64,000 nucleotides of DNA, from assembly GCA_958295745.1 (NCBI GenBank), contig OY282370.1, forward strand, positions 124,001 through 188,000, written 5' to 3'. Origin of the DNA: an uncultured Acidimicrobiia bacterium (GTDB taxonomy: Bacteria > Actinomycetota > Acidimicrobiia > Spongiisociales > Spongiisociaceae). A program made the translations under genes and the position numbers. The notes under the pieces are model-generated. The model saw only the letters and a list, made by a program, of their open reading frames with translations, made no database searches and had not been told where the DNA came from. Below, piece by piece: positions 47,456 through 57,979 of the stretch. Within the stretch, counting starts at the first letter, position 1. Each line of letters starts with the position of its first letter.

Positions 47456-47671
47456 GGCGCCCGCTTCCCGGCCATACGAACCGATTTCGGACGGGGCGGC
47501 CCGGTGCGCAACCGCACGCGGCGCGGCCGGCCAACCGGTCTCGGCCATAAAAAAAGCGGGCTGGCCGCCCACCTTGTAGCACAAAGTCACGTCCTTCGGA
47601 GTTCCTGACGGCATTATAGCCAATCGCAGGAACTCGGACGGGGCGACCGGACAGCCCGCCGACCTGCAGTT

Positions 47672-49372
47672 TCAGCCGATCAGCTCCTTGACCCTGTGCA
47701 CCGCTAGGTCGAGGGCCACCCGCTCGTTCACCGAACCGCCCCGCGAGCGCAGCTCCGCCTCCCCCGACTCCAACCCGCGCGGGCCGACCGTGAGGCGGTA
47801 CGGTATCCCGACCAGCTCGGCATCGGTGAACTTGACCCCCGGACGCTCGGGACGGTCGTCGAGCAACACCTCGACGCCCGCCGCCAACAGCCCCCCGTAC
47901 AGGGCTTCGCACGCCTCGAGAACCTCGGCGCGGTCGGGGCGCAAGGCGGTGATGACCACCGCGAACGGCGCCGCGGCGATCGGCCATACGATCCCGCGAT
48001 CGTCGTGGCAGACCTCGACGACCGCCGCCATGGCGCGGCCCACCCCGATTCCGTAGGAACCCATCACCAGGGGCGCGGGGCGGCCGGATTCGTCGAGCAC
48101 CGCCGCCCCCAGCGCCTCGCTGTACTTGCGGCCCAGCTTGAAGATATGGCCGACCTCTATGACGGTCGAGACCGCCAGGGCGCCCCGGCGGCACCGCCCG
48201 CACACCTCCCCGTCCGCAACGGTGCGCATATCCAGCCACCGGTCGACCGGGATGTCGCGCTCCACGTCCACCCCCCGCAGGTGCACGTCGTCCTGATTGG
48301 CGCCCGTAACCATGTTGGAACGGCCCCGCAGCGCCGGGTCGGCTATCACCGGCAGGTCCTCGACTCCCACCGCCCCCAGGCTGCCCGGATGGGCGCCCAG
48401 GGCTTCGACTATCTCGCCCTCATCGGCCGGGCGCACCGCCTCACCCGCCGCGTCCGCCAGTTTCTGCTCCTCGAGATCGTGATCCCCGCGTAGGACCACC
48501 AGGGTGAGCTGTTCCCCGACCATGCAGACCAGGGTCTTGATCTGCCGGATGGGGGCGGCGAACCCGCCCAGCTCCGCCAGGGCGGCGATAGTGCGGACAC
48601 CGGGGGTGGGAAACGGTTCCGGCGGGCCCGGCCGGGGCTCGTCGGCCACCTGATCGACTAGGCCGACGGCCCGCTCGAGGTTGGCGGCGTACCCGCATTC
48701 CCCGCATACCGCCACCCGGTCCTCACCCGTTGGCGACCGGACCACGAACTCCACCGAGTCGCTGCCGCCCATGTTCCCCGACGAGGCCTCCACCTGTATC
48801 GTGTCGAGCCCCAACCGGGTGAAAATCCGGTGGTAGGCGCCTCGATGGGCTTCGAACTGGCGGTCCAGCCCCTCCTCGTCTAGGTCGAAGGAGTAGGAGT
48901 CCTTCATGGTGAACTCGCGTACCCGCAGCAGGCCCGACCTGGGACGCGCCTCGTCCCGGAACTTGGTCTGGAGGTGGTACCAGAGCTGCGGCAGCTCCTT
49001 GTAGGAGCTCATCTCGGCGGCGAGATGGGCGAAGACCTCTTCGTGGGTCAGGGCGAGCACCAGGTCGGCGCCCTTGCGGTCCTCGAACTTGACCATGATC
49101 CCCTCGACGTCGTCCCAGCGCCCGGTCCTCTTCCATATCTCGCCGGGGTGGACCACCGGCGCCAGGAACTCCTGGCCTCCGATGGCGTCCATCTCTTGGC
49201 GGATGATGCCGGATATCTTGTGGGCGACCCGCATCCCGAGAGGCAGCAACGAATACGATCCGGCCATCAACCGGCGGATGAACCCCCCGCGCACCAGCAG
49301 CCGGTGGCTGGCCGCCACCGCACCGGCCGGGTCCTCCCGCAGCGTGGGTATGAAGGTTTGCGACCAGCGCAC
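47672..49372 (-). CDS. proS: Prolyl-tRNA synthetase
   Basis: MRWSQTFIPTLREDPAGAVAASHRLLVRGGFIRRLMAGSYSLLPLGMRV; RSGLLRVREFTMKDSYSFD. Confidence 0.98.
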   Translation of the reverse strand: MRWSQTFIPTLREDPAGAVAASHRLLVRGGFIRRLMAGSYSLLPLGMRVAHKISGIIRQEMDAIGGQEFLAPVVHPGEIWKRTGRWDDVEGIMVKFEDRKGADLVLALTHEEVFAHLAAEMSSYKELPQLWYHLQTKFRDEARPRSGLLRVREFTMKDSYSFDLDEEGLDRQFEAHRGAYHRIFTRLGLDTIQVEASSGNMGGSDSVEFVVRSPTGEDRVAVCGECGYAANLERAVGLVDQVADEPRPGPPEPFPTPGVRTIAALAELGGFAAPIRQIKTLVCMVGEQLTLVVLRGDHDLEEQKLADAAGEAVRPADEGEIVEALGAHPGSLGAVGVEDLPVIADPALRGRSNMVTGANQDDVHLRGVDVERDIPVDRWLDMRTVADGEVCGRCRRGALAVSTVIEVGHIFKLGRKYSEALGAAVLDESGRPAPLVMGSYGIGVGRAMAAVVEVCHDDRGIVWPIAAAPFAVVITALRPDRAEVLEACEALYGGLLAAGVEVLLDDRPERPGVKFTDAELVGIPYRLTVGPRGLESGEAELRSRGGSVNERVALDLAVHRVKELIG

Positions 49373-49495
49373 CGTCGTCTCCTATGTCTCCAGTCCCGCG
49401 TGTCCTGGACTGCGATCAGGATAGAGGATGCCGCCGCCGCACCTCGATCCGGCCCTACCGGAGAAATCGAGAGACGCGGGCAACGGGTCGGTCGT

Positions 49496-50704
49496 TCAGG
49501 GCCGGGCGGCGATTTCGGATACTTTGGCCTGGCGGGATCGAATATCGTTGGCGTCGCCCTGGATCTCCAGCAGCTGCCGACGGTCCCGGGCGGCGGCCTC
49601 CTCGGCCCCGGCGTCGGCGGCCGCCATCCGGGCCTCCGCGCCCTCCTCCACCAGCTTGCGGGCCTCGTCCAGCAGGGCCTCCACCATCTCGTCCTCCTGC
49701 ACCACCCGCACCACCTGGCCTTCGATGAACAGGTGACCCTTGCCCCGCCCGGCGGCGATCCCTATATCGGCATCCCGCGCCTCGCCCGGACCGTTCACCA
49801 CGCAGCCCATCACCGCCACCTGGATCGGCAGCTCGGCCTCCTCCAGCTTGGCCTGGGCCTCGGCCGCCAACGCCAGCACGTCCACCTCGGCCCGCCCGCA
49901 GCTGGGGCAGGCGATGAGATCCAGACCTGTGCGCTCCCGCAGGTCCAGGTACTCGAGCAATTGCCGGCCGGCCTTGGCCTCCTCCACCGGGTCGGCGGTG
50001 AGCGAGAAGCGGATGGTGTCCCCGATCCCTTCCAGCAGCAGAGTCGCGATGCCGGCCACCGACTTGATCAGGCCGCCGGGAAGGGGACCGGCCTCGGTTA
50101 CTCCGAGATGGAGCGGAAAATGGACCGTCTCCGACAGCAGCCGGTAGGAATCCACCATCGACGGCACATGGGAATGCTTCACCGAGATCTTGATGTCGTC
50201 GAATCCTTCCTCGGCCAGGTAACCGATCTCCTTGAGCGCCGAGGCCACCAGAGCCTCGGGGGTGGCGGAACCGTATTCTTTCAGCAGATCACGGTCCAGG
50301 CTCCCCGCGTTCACCCCCACCCGGATCGGAATCCGGCGGTCCTTGGCCTCTCTGGCCACCGCCCGGATCTGGTCCGGCTTGCGGATGTTGCCCGGGTTGA
50401 GCCGCAGACCCTGCACCCCCGCCTCCAACGCCGCCAACGCCAACCGGTACTGGTAATGGATGTCGGCCACGATCGGAACGGGTGAGCGGGGCACTATCGC
50501 CGCCAGCCCTCGAGCGGCGTCGACGTTGTTGCAAGTGACCCGAACGATGTCGGCGCCGGCCGCGGCCAGCGCATACACCTGGGCCAGCGTGCCGTCCACG
50601 TCGGCGGTCTTGGTGGTGGTCATCGACTGGACCGACACGGGGGCGCCGCCGCCCACCGGTACGCCGCCTACGTGGATCCGCCGGGTCTGTTCACGAGCCT
50701 TCAT
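49496..50704 (-). CDS. ispG: (E)-4-hydroxy-3-methylbut-2-enyl-diphosphate synthase
   Basis: VSVQSMTTTKTADVDGTLAQ; LIACPSCGRAEVD; VMGCVVNGPGEARDADIGIA. Confidence 0.97.
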   Translation of the reverse strand: MKAREQTRRIHVGGVPVGGGAPVSVQSMTTTKTADVDGTLAQVYALAAAGADIVRVTCNNVDAARGLAAIVPRSPVPIVADIHYQYRLALAALEAGVQGLRLNPGNIRKPDQIRAVAREAKDRRIPIRVGVNAGSLDRDLLKEYGSATPEALVASALKEIGYLAEEGFDDIKISVKHSHVPSMVDSYRLLSETVHFPLHLGVTEAGPLPGGLIKSVAGIATLLLEGIGDTIRFSLTADPVEEAKAGRQLLEYLDLRERTGLDLIACPSCGRAEVDVLALAAEAQAKLEEAELPIQVAVMGCVVNGPGEARDADIGIAAGRGKGHLFIEGQVVRVVQEDEMVEALLDEARKLVEEGAEARMAAADAGAEEAAARDRRQLLEIQGDANDIRSRQAKVSEIAARP

Positions 50705-50786
50705 GGTGCGGATGTTAGCGGCGGGCGAAGCGCCGGACTCCACCGACTTGATAGCGGTCGCTGTATGTGATACAAGTAACCACAAG

Positions 50787-51065
50787 ATGACTTCGATCGG
50801 TATACGTGAGCTGCGGCAGCGAGCCGGCGTGTACCTGCGCCAGGTTCAGGCGGGCGAGACTATCGAGATAACGGACCGCGGGCGCCCGGTCGCCTTGTTG
50901 TGTCCGATTCCTGAGGATTCACCGTTCGAACGAATGATCGCCGCCGGGCAGGTCAAGGTGGCAGAAGGCAGCCTCCATGATCTTCCCGAACCTGTCGAGT
51001 TACGTCCCGGCCAAGAAATGCTTTCCGAGACGATTTTGCGGATGCGGGCAGATGAGACCTATTAG
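50787..51065 (+). CDS. Phd/YefM-type antitoxin
   Basis: MTSIGIRELRQRAGVYLRQVQAGETIEITDRGRPVALLCPI. Confidence 0.88.
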   Translation: MTSIGIRELRQRAGVYLRQVQAGETIEITDRGRPVALLCPIPEDSPFERMIAAGQVKVAEGSLHDLPEPVELRPGQEMLSETILRMRADETY

Positions 51066-51094
51066 TCAGCTTCCATCTGCTCACCTTGATTTAC

Positions 51095-51412
51095 CTAAGA
51101 TATTTCAAACAATTCGGTTGGATCGATAGATACGACTTCCCCGGATTCGTACTGCCGAATGCCGGTTTTGACTTCGCTCATCAACATCGGATCAGAAACT
51201 ATTTCCAAGGTAGAATACACAGATTCTATATCGTAATGATCATACACATCCAGCAAATGACGGCCATCGTCACCGACGACAACTATATGCTCGTATTTTT
51301 TCATCATTACCGACAGCTTTTCATTGACCTCTGAAAGGGCCAGTTCCACACTCATCCAACTCTCCCTTACTCGGTCCAAAACGATACCAGAAGTCTCGTC
51401 CTGGGGGGTCAC
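51095..51412 (-). CDS. Small hypothetical protein, possibly antitoxin-like
   Basis: Lower-GC ORF between ispG and rseP; C-terminus LMSEVKTGIRQYESGEVVSIDPTELFEI resembles Phd-type antitoxin tails. Confidence 0.5.
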   Translation of the reverse strand: MTPQDETSGIVLDRVRESWMSVELALSEVNEKLSVMMKKYEHIVVVGDDGRHLLDVYDHYDIESVYSTLEIVSDPMLMSEVKTGIRQYESGEVVSIDPTELFEIS

Positions 51413-52518
51413 AGGGCAATCGGGTCGACGATGTCGAGGACCACGGCCACCAGACCCAGCAACAGCATCAGGAGCACCACCAGCACCGCCACCGGGATGA
51501 GGCGCCGTATATCCACCCGCCGTCCGGTCAGCTTCTCGTAGAGGGCCACCGCGAAGTGGCCGCCGTCCAGCGGATACAGCGGGAGAGAGTTGAAGAGGGC
51601 CAGGGTGACGTTGACCACCGCCAGCAGGAACACCAGGTTTCCGACCCCCACCCTGGCGGCCTGGGTTCCGATCTGGACCATGCCGATCGGACTGACCGGA
51701 CGGATGTCGTCAGAAACGTCGCTGCGCCCCACCAACGCCCCTCCCAGCTCGATCAGCGACTCGGGCCGCAGTATCCGCCCCAGCGCCTGCAGGGTGCCGG
51801 TCAGTATCCTCCATTCGGATTGGACGGCCAGGCGGGCGGCGGTGAGCGGTCCGACCTGCGCCCGGCGCGACCCGGGCGACACCCCCAGGAAACCGGCCAC
51901 CTCGCCGGTTATCGGATGATACGAGCCGAGGACCGCGGTGATCGACCGGGGCTGTCCGTCGCGTATCAGATCGATCCTCACCGACCGGCCGGGCCGGGAT
52001 ACGATCACCTCCACGGCCTGGTTCCAGTCGGCCAGCTCCACGCCGTCTATCGCAGCCAGGGTGTCGCCGGGCCTCAAACCGGCTTCGGCGGCCGGGGATG
52101 CCACCCCTTCGGCGACCTCGGGGCTCACCCTCGCCACCGTGGTGGTCGATTCGACGATTCCCGACGCCCAGAACAATCCAAAAAGCAACACAAACCCCAT
52201 CAGCATGTTCAGGGTGACCCCCGAGAGCACCACCACGGACTTCTTCCAGAACTCCTTCTCCCGGTAGGTGCGGTCCAGATCGGCCGGGTCCACCTGCTCG
52301 CGGTCGTTCATCCCGGCGATGCGTACATAACCGCCGAACGGGAGCATCTTGACGCCGAATTCGGTCTCGCCCCTGCGGAATGACCATATGCGGGGCCCGA
52401 AACCCAGGAAGAACTCGGTCGCCTTCATACCCGTGGCCTTGGCCGCCAGGTAATGGCCGGCTTCGTGGATCAGGATGAAGACCGAGATGGCCAGGGCCGT
52501 GAGTATCCCGCCCAGCAC
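51409..52518 (-). CDS. rseP: RIP metalloprotease RseP (M50)
   Basis: FILIHEAGHYLAAKATGMKATEFFLGFGPRIWSFRRGETEFGVKMLPFGGYVRIAGM; PDZ; NSLPLYPLDGGH. Confidence 0.96.
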   Translation of the reverse strand: MLGGILTALAISVFILIHEAGHYLAAKATGMKATEFFLGFGPRIWSFRRGETEFGVKMLPFGGYVRIAGMNDREQVDPADLDRTYREKEFWKKSVVVLSGVTLNMLMGFVLLFGLFWASGIVESTTTVARVSPEVAEGVASPAAEAGLRPGDTLAAIDGVELADWNQAVEVIVSRPGRSVRIDLIRDGQPRSITAVLGSYHPITGEVAGFLGVSPGSRRAQVGPLTAARLAVQSEWRILTGTLQALGRILRPESLIELGGALVGRSDVSDDIRPVSPIGMVQIGTQAARVGVGNLVFLLAVVNVTLALFNSLPLYPLDGGHFAVALYEKLTGRRVDIRRLIPVAVLVVLLMLLLGLVAVVLDIVDPIAL

Positions 52519-52533
52519 CGCACCTACCGCCTT

Positions 52534-53694
52534 CTAGGAGGGTGTCATTTTGCGGCCCCGCATACGGCGAGCCACCGCCTCACCCGCCGCCGCCCGGGCC
52601 TCCCGGTCGGCCCGAAAGACCGCCTCCGTGGAGGTGACCTCCGTCCGGTCGTGGCTTTCGAGCACCTCGGCGATCACCCCCGGTATGTCGAGGAACCCGA
52701 TCCTCCCGGCCAGGAAAGCCTCCACCGCCGCTTCGTCGGCGGCGTTGAAGGCCGCAGGCAGGGTCCCGCCCCCCCTCCCGGCCGCGTAGGCCAGATCCAG
52801 GGCGGGAAAGGCCTCCCGATCCACCGGCTCGAAAGTGAGATCCGTCCGAGTGAGGTCGAACCGGGGAACATCGGCCTCCGCCCGGTCGGGATAGGTGAGT
52901 GCATACCGGATCGGGATGCGCATATCCGCCGGGCCTAGATGAGCCTTGATGGAACCGTCCACGAACTCCACCATGGAATGGACGATGCTCTGGGGATGTA
53001 TCACCACGTCAACCCGGTCGAACGGCAGCCCGAACAGGAAATGGGCTTCGATCACCTCCAATCCCTTGTTGACGAGGGTGGCCGAGTCGATGGTTATGCG
53101 GGGCCCCATCCGCCAGGTGGGATGGGACAGGGCTTCCTCGACTCCCGCCCCGGCCAGCGCGTCGGTGCCCCGGCCCCGGAAGGGTCCCCCGGAGGCGGTC
53201 AGCAGCAGGCGTTCCACCTCGGAGGCCTGCTCACCCCGCAGGCACTGGAACAGGGCCGAGTGCTCGGAGTCGATCGGGATCAGCTCGCCGTGCCCGGCCG
53301 CCTCCATCACCAGCGGCCCCCCCACGACCAGGCTCTCCTTGTTGGCCAACGCCAGCCGGTTGCCGGCCTCCAGCGCCGCTATCGATGCTTCGAGGCCGGC
53401 CGCCCCCACGATCCCGTTGACCACGATGCAGCCGGGCCGGGCGGCCATCTCGACCAAGGCCTCCATGCCCCATCCGCAGCGGTCCCCGAACAGGTCCTCG
53501 TAGAGGGCGATCCCGGACGGATCGGGGTCGGCCGCCGCCACCTTCGCCCGCGGGAAACGGTCGGCCAGCCCGGCCAGCTCCTCCCCCGAACGGCGGGCCG
53601 CCACCCCCTCCACCTCCAGACCCAGGCGCTCGGCCGCGTCCAGGGTTTGCAGGCCGATCGAACCCGTTGCCCCGAGGACAACGACCGATCTCAC
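52534..53694 (-). CDS. dxr: 1-deoxy-D-xylulose-5-phosphate reductoisomerase
   Basis: VVVLGATGSIGLQTLD; ALANKESLVVGG; IPIDSEHSALFQCL; ASGGPFRG. Confidence 0.97.
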   Translation of the reverse strand: MRSVVVLGATGSIGLQTLDAAERLGLEVEGVAARRSGEELAGLADRFPRAKVAAADPDPSGIALYEDLFGDRCGWGMEALVEMAARPGCIVVNGIVGAAGLEASIAALEAGNRLALANKESLVVGGPLVMEAAGHGELIPIDSEHSALFQCLRGEQASEVERLLLTASGGPFRGRGTDALAGAGVEEALSHPTWRMGPRITIDSATLVNKGLEVIEAHFLFGLPFDRVDVVIHPQSIVHSMVEFVDGSIKAHLGPADMRIPIRYALTYPDRAEADVPRFDLTRTDLTFEPVDREAFPALDLAYAAGRGGGTLPAAFNAADEAAVEAFLAGRIGFLDIPGVIAEVLESHDRTEVTSTEAVFRADREARAAAGEAVARRMRGRKMTPS

Positions 53695-54839
53695 AGGTAT
53701 CCGAACCAGAGGTAGACGAGGTAGGCGGCGGGGACGGTGAACAGGTAGGCGTCCAGCCGGTCGAGCAACCCTCCGTGGCCGGGCAGGCTGGAACCCATGT
53801 CCTTCAACCCGATCGACCGCTTGACCGCCGACTCGGCCAGGTCGCCGATCGGGCCGAACACGCTGACCACCGCCGCCAGCGCGATGCCGGACGGCATGGT
53901 CAGGGGGTCGAGCAGGCCGAACCTGCCGACGATGAGGCCGGCCAGCAGGGTGATGACGGTGGCGCCGAGAAACCCTTCCAGGGTCTTGTTGGGGGAGAGA
54001 TGGGGAGCCAAGCGGCGGCTGCCGAAGGCCCGTCCGTAGGAAAAGGCGGCGATGTCGTTGAGGGCGGTGAGGCCGACCAGGGCCGTGACCAGGGCCCAAG
54101 CGTCGAGGGAACGGAATATCGGCACCGCGAAGGAGAGCGGCCCCGCCACCCAGGCCGCCCCGAACACGGTAACCGCTATGTTGGCCAGCGGAAAGCGCCG
54201 GGAACCCAGGGCGAACCAGAATCCCGAAACCATGATCACCGCTGTCAGCACCCCGGCGGCGCCGAAGGGCCCGGAGGACCAGGACGCGTAGAGCATCCCC
54301 GCAGCCCCCAGCAGACCGAGCAGCGCCACGGGGGCGAAGCCGACCGACCGCACCGCCTGGTAGAGCTCCCCCACCGCCACGATGGTGACCACTCCCAGTA
54401 GCAAGGTGACCCACAGCGAACCGGCGTAGAGCGCCCCGAAGAACACCACGACCGCCGCCAGCCCGGAGCCGATCCGCAGGGCCAGCTCGGAACGCCGGGC
54501 GCGATCGAGCTGCTCGAGCTGCTCGGGATCCTCGTCCTCTCGGCCGGTCATATCCCCGAACCCGACCACGCCGGTATCCACCCCGGGGACGTGGGCCACC
54601 ACCGCCGACTGCTCGTAGACCTCCTCGCCCGCCCTGGCCACCGATTCGGCCAGCCCCTGGTATTCGCGGGTGGTCGACCGTATGTACTCCCGGCCGGTGA
54701 ACTCGCCCGGATCGGTGGGCCGGTCGGCCGCCTGCCCGCCCCGGTGCGCGGTTGCGCCGGCCGGCTGATCGGCCTCTTTCGGAGGGGTGTCTCTTCGGTC
54801 GCCCGCCTCGGCCGGCGGGGGGTGAACCTCTTCGTCCAT
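53691..54839 (-). CDS. cdsA: Phosphatidate cytidylyltransferase
   Basis: NDIAAFSYGRAFGSRRLAPHLSPNKTLEGFLGA; SAVKRSIGLKDMGSSLPGHGGLLDRLDAYLF. Confidence 0.95.
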   Translation of the reverse strand: MDEEVHPPPAEAGDRRDTPPKEADQPAGATAHRGGQAADRPTDPGEFTGREYIRSTTREYQGLAESVARAGEEVYEQSAVVAHVPGVDTGVVGFGDMTGREDEDPEQLEQLDRARRSELALRIGSGLAAVVVFFGALYAGSLWVTLLLGVVTIVAVGELYQAVRSVGFAPVALLGLLGAAGMLYASWSSGPFGAAGVLTAVIMVSGFWFALGSRRFPLANIAVTVFGAAWVAGPLSFAVPIFRSLDAWALVTALVGLTALNDIAAFSYGRAFGSRRLAPHLSPNKTLEGFLGATVITLLAGLIVGRFGLLDPLTMPSGIALAAVVSVFGPIGDLAESAVKRSIGLKDMGSSLPGHGGLLDRLDAYLFTVPAAYLVYLWFGYL

Positions 54840-55015
54840 ACCTACTCACTCTCCGGACCGGATCGGTTCTGGAATCCCGAACCGCCCTCAGGTTACCCGC
54901 CGGAAGGCCGAATCCGGTGTTTCCCCAGAACCGGCATTTTGCCGGCGCCGGGTTTATTTCCCAGCACCGATATGGCCTCCGGTCTTGGAAACACCTATAT
55001 CGCCTATCCGGCCGG

Positions 55016-55561
55016 TCAGATCTCCAGGAGCTCGCGTTCCTTGTTCTCCAACAGCCGGTCGGTCTTGGCGATGTAACGGTCGTGGCAGTCCTGGAGTTTC
55101 TTCTCGGCCCGCCGGACGATGTCCTCCGACTCGCCGAGTTCCGCCAAGTCGTCCCGCACGGAGCGCCGGATATGCCGGATCGCCACCCGCCCCCCCTCTG
55201 CTATGCCGCCGGCCACCCGAATGAGATCCCGGCGCCGTTCCTCGGTGAGGGGCGGGAATACCAACCGGATCATCCTCCCGTCGCTCGCCGGGTTCAGCCC
55301 CAGGTCCGACTTCTGGATGGCCCGTTCTATCTGCCCTATCACTCCGGGGTCGAAGGGGTGCACCAGCAACATGCGCGGTTCGGGAACCGTAGTGGAGGCC
55401 AGCTGCCGGAGAGGAGTCTGCGCCCCGTAGTAATCGACCGTTATCCGGGAGAGGATGGCCGGGTTGGCCCGACCGGTGCGCAAGGTGGCGAACTCGTTCC
55501 GGGTGTGCTCCACCGCCGATTCCATACGCGACTCGGCGTCTTCGAGTATTTCATCCAGCAT
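55016..55561 (-). CDS. frr: Ribosome recycling factor
   Basis: EFATLRTGRANPAILSRITVDYYGAQTPLRQLAS. Confidence 0.97.
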   Translation of the reverse strand: MLDEILEDAESRMESAVEHTRNEFATLRTGRANPAILSRITVDYYGAQTPLRQLASTTVPEPRMLLVHPFDPGVIGQIERAIQKSDLGLNPASDGRMIRLVFPPLTEERRRDLIRVAGGIAEGGRVAIRHIRRSVRDDLAELGESEDIVRRAEKKLQDCHDRYIAKTDRLLENKERELLEI

Positions 55562-55582
55562 CGTCGCTCCCTTCGCCCTGTT

Positions 55583-56296
55583 TCAGCACACCCGGGTTCC
55601 GATCGTCTCACCGGAGACGGCGCGGTGGATGTTGCCGGGGTCGAGCAGGCTGAACACGACGATCGGCAACTTGTGGTCCATGCACATGGTAACGGCGGTG
55701 GTGTCCATCACCCGGATCCCGGCCGAGATGAAGTCCATATAGTCGATCTGCTCCAGGAATACCGCGTTCTCGTCCAGCCCCGGATCGGCGGAATATATCC
55801 CGTCCACCTTGCTGGCCTTCAGCATCACATCGGCGCCGATCTCCACCGCCCGCAGGGCCGCCGCGGTATCGGTGGTGAAAAAAGGGTTGCCGCTTCCGGC
55901 GGCGAAGATGACCGAGCGGCCCTTCTCGAGATGGGATATGGCCCGCAGCCTGATGTAGGGTTCAGCCAGCTGCTGCATGGTGATCGCCGACTGGACCCGG
56001 CACTCCACCCCCGCCGCCTCTATGGCGTCGCGGAGCGCCAAGGCGTTGATGACCGTGGCCAGCATTCCCATGTAGTCGGCGTTGGCGGGATCCATACCGG
56101 CGGCCGCCGCCGACACTCCGCGAAAGATGTTGCCGCCGCCCACCACGATGCCGATCTGGTACCCGGACGACTGGGACCCGGCTATCTCCCCGGCGACCCT
56201 GCGCACCGTCTCGGGGGAGATGCCGTAACCGATCTCCGGGTCGGCGAACGCTTCGCCGGACAGCTTCAGGATCACGCGGCGCCGGGCCGGGGGCAT
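55583..56296 (-). CDS. pyrH: UMP kinase
   Basis: [50 protein letters not shown]. Confidence 0.97.
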   Translation of the reverse strand: MPPARRRVILKLSGEAFADPEIGYGISPETVRRVAGEIAGSQSSGYQIGIVVGGGNIFRGVSAAAAGMDPANADYMGMLATVINALALRDAIEAAGVECRVQSAITMQQLAEPYIRLRAISHLEKGRSVIFAAGSGNPFFTTDTAAALRAVEIGADVMLKASKVDGIYSADPGLDENAVFLEQIDYMDFISAGIRVMDTTAVTMCMDHKLPIVVFSLLDPGNIHRAVSGETIGTRVC

Positions 56297-56917
56297 CTAC
56301 AGCTCCTGCTCGCCCACCGCGATCCGCGAGAACCGGCGGACACCGATGTTCTCGCCCATGACGGCGGCCATCTCGGTCACCATGTCGCCCACCTTTCCCT
56401 CGTACTGATCGGGCCTGATGAACTTCTGCTCGTAGAGCACGTGGTCCTGGTAGTAGGAACGTATCTTGCCTTCGACAATCCTATCGATGATCCGCGCCGG
56501 CTTGCCCGAGGCATGGGCCTCGCGGGCGATGAGATCCTTCTCCTTTGCGACCGCCTCCGCCGGGACGTCCTCCACCTTCACCCAGCGCGGCTGGGCGGCC
56601 GCTACATGCATGGCGAGATCGTGCGCCATCTTCTGGAACTCGGCGCTCTTGGCCACGAAATCGGTCTCGGAGGCCAGCTCGATGATCACCCCCACCGTCG
56701 GGTACCCGGAGGGCTGATGCATGTAGTTGCCCACCGTGCCTTGGTTGGCGGCCCGGCCGGCCCGCTTCTTGGCGTCGGCCAAGCCTCTCTCCCGCAGCAA
56801 ACCCCTGGCCTCCTCCATGTCGCCGCCGCATTCGACGAGCGCCTTCTTCGCATCCATCATCCCGACGCCGGCGGCGCGGCGGAGGGTCTGTACGTCCTTG
56901 GCTGTGAACTGTGGCAT
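56297..56917 (-). CDS. tsf: Elongation factor Ts
   Basis: VQTLRRAAGVGMMDAKKALVECGGDMEEA; IIELASETDFVAK. Confidence 0.97.
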   Translation of the reverse strand: MPQFTAKDVQTLRRAAGVGMMDAKKALVECGGDMEEARGLLRERGLADAKKRAGRAANQGTVGNYMHQPSGYPTVGVIIELASETDFVAKSAEFQKMAHDLAMHVAAAQPRWVKVEDVPAEAVAKEKDLIAREAHASGKPARIIDRIVEGKIRSYYQDHVLYEQKFIRPDQYEGKVGDMVTEMAAVMGENIGVRRFSRIAVGEQEL

Positions 56918-56976
56918 GTTGTGTATCTTCCTTCGGGTACAACGGGTCCTTCGTCGGACGGTTGTGCGGTCGGTTC

Positions 56977-57756
56977 CTACTGCTCTGATTCGGCGGATTC
57001 GGCGGATTCGGCGGGTTCGCCTGCTGCGTCCTCGGCTTCCGGTTCTTCGTCGGCCCCTTCGGCGGCGGCCCGGATCATATCCCTGCCTTCCACACATGCG
57101 GCGGCCACGGCATTGGCGATCAGCGCCGCCGCCCGGATGGCGTCGTCGTTGCCCGGGATCACAAAGTCGATGTCGTCCGGGTTGCAGTTGGAATCGACCA
57201 AGGCGATCACCGGAATGTCCAGCCGGAAGGCCTCCCGCACCGCGATGTGCTCGGCGGTGAGGTCGACCACGAACATCGCCGACGGCGGCTTGCCCATATC
57301 CGCCACACCCCCCAGAGTCCGCTCCAGGTGGGCGAACTCCCGCCGCAGCCGGAGCCGCTCCTTCTTCGGAAGCTGCTCGATGTTGCCCGACTCCTCCATC
57401 TCGGCCAGCTCTTTCATGTAGAAGATCCGCTGGTTGATGGTCTTGAAGTTGGTGAGCATCCCGCCCAGCCAGCGAAAGTTGACGTAGGGCATTTCAGCCC
57501 TTTGGGCGGCTTCATGGATGGCCGATCGGGCCTGCTTCTTGGTGCCGACGAACAGCACCACCCCCCCGCCGGCCACCAGATCGCGAACGAACTCGTAGGC
57601 CTTGTCGATCTCCTCCAGCGTCTTGCGAAGGTCGATGATGTGGATCCCGTTGCGTTCCCCGTAGATGTAGGGCGCCATCTTCGGGTTCCAACGCCGGGTC
57701 TGATGGCCGAAATGCACTCCGGCCTCTATCAGCTGCTTCATGGTGACCGCTGACAT
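56977..57756 (-). CDS. rpsB: 30S ribosomal protein S2
   Basis: [40 protein letters not shown]. Confidence 0.98.
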   Translation of the reverse strand: MSAVTMKQLIEAGVHFGHQTRRWNPKMAPYIYGERNGIHIIDLRKTLEEIDKAYEFVRDLVAGGGVVLFVGTKKQARSAIHEAAQRAEMPYVNFRWLGGMLTNFKTINQRIFYMKELAEMEESGNIEQLPKKERLRLRREFAHLERTLGGVADMGKPPSAMFVVDLTAEHIAVREAFRLDIPVIALVDSNCNPDDIDFVIPGNDDAIRAAALIANAVAAACVEGRDMIRAAAEGADEEPEAEDAAGEPAESAESAESEQ

Positions 57757-57979
57757 ATTTCGCCTCCTCTGTTTCGGTTGCTTCCTCCGTCCACCCTTTC
57801 CCGGGGGGGCGACCCCAGAACTCCCCGGACCGTGCGGCCCGACCGCGGGAGGGCGCGGTGAACGTGTGTGATGAGACCGAGTCTAGGGGGGTGCTGAGCA
57901 ATACACCAACGGTCCGAAGGTCGCTGCTGAAACACCTGGTCAGCGCGCCCGTCCGAGGCAAGGCCGGCCTCAGGCGATA

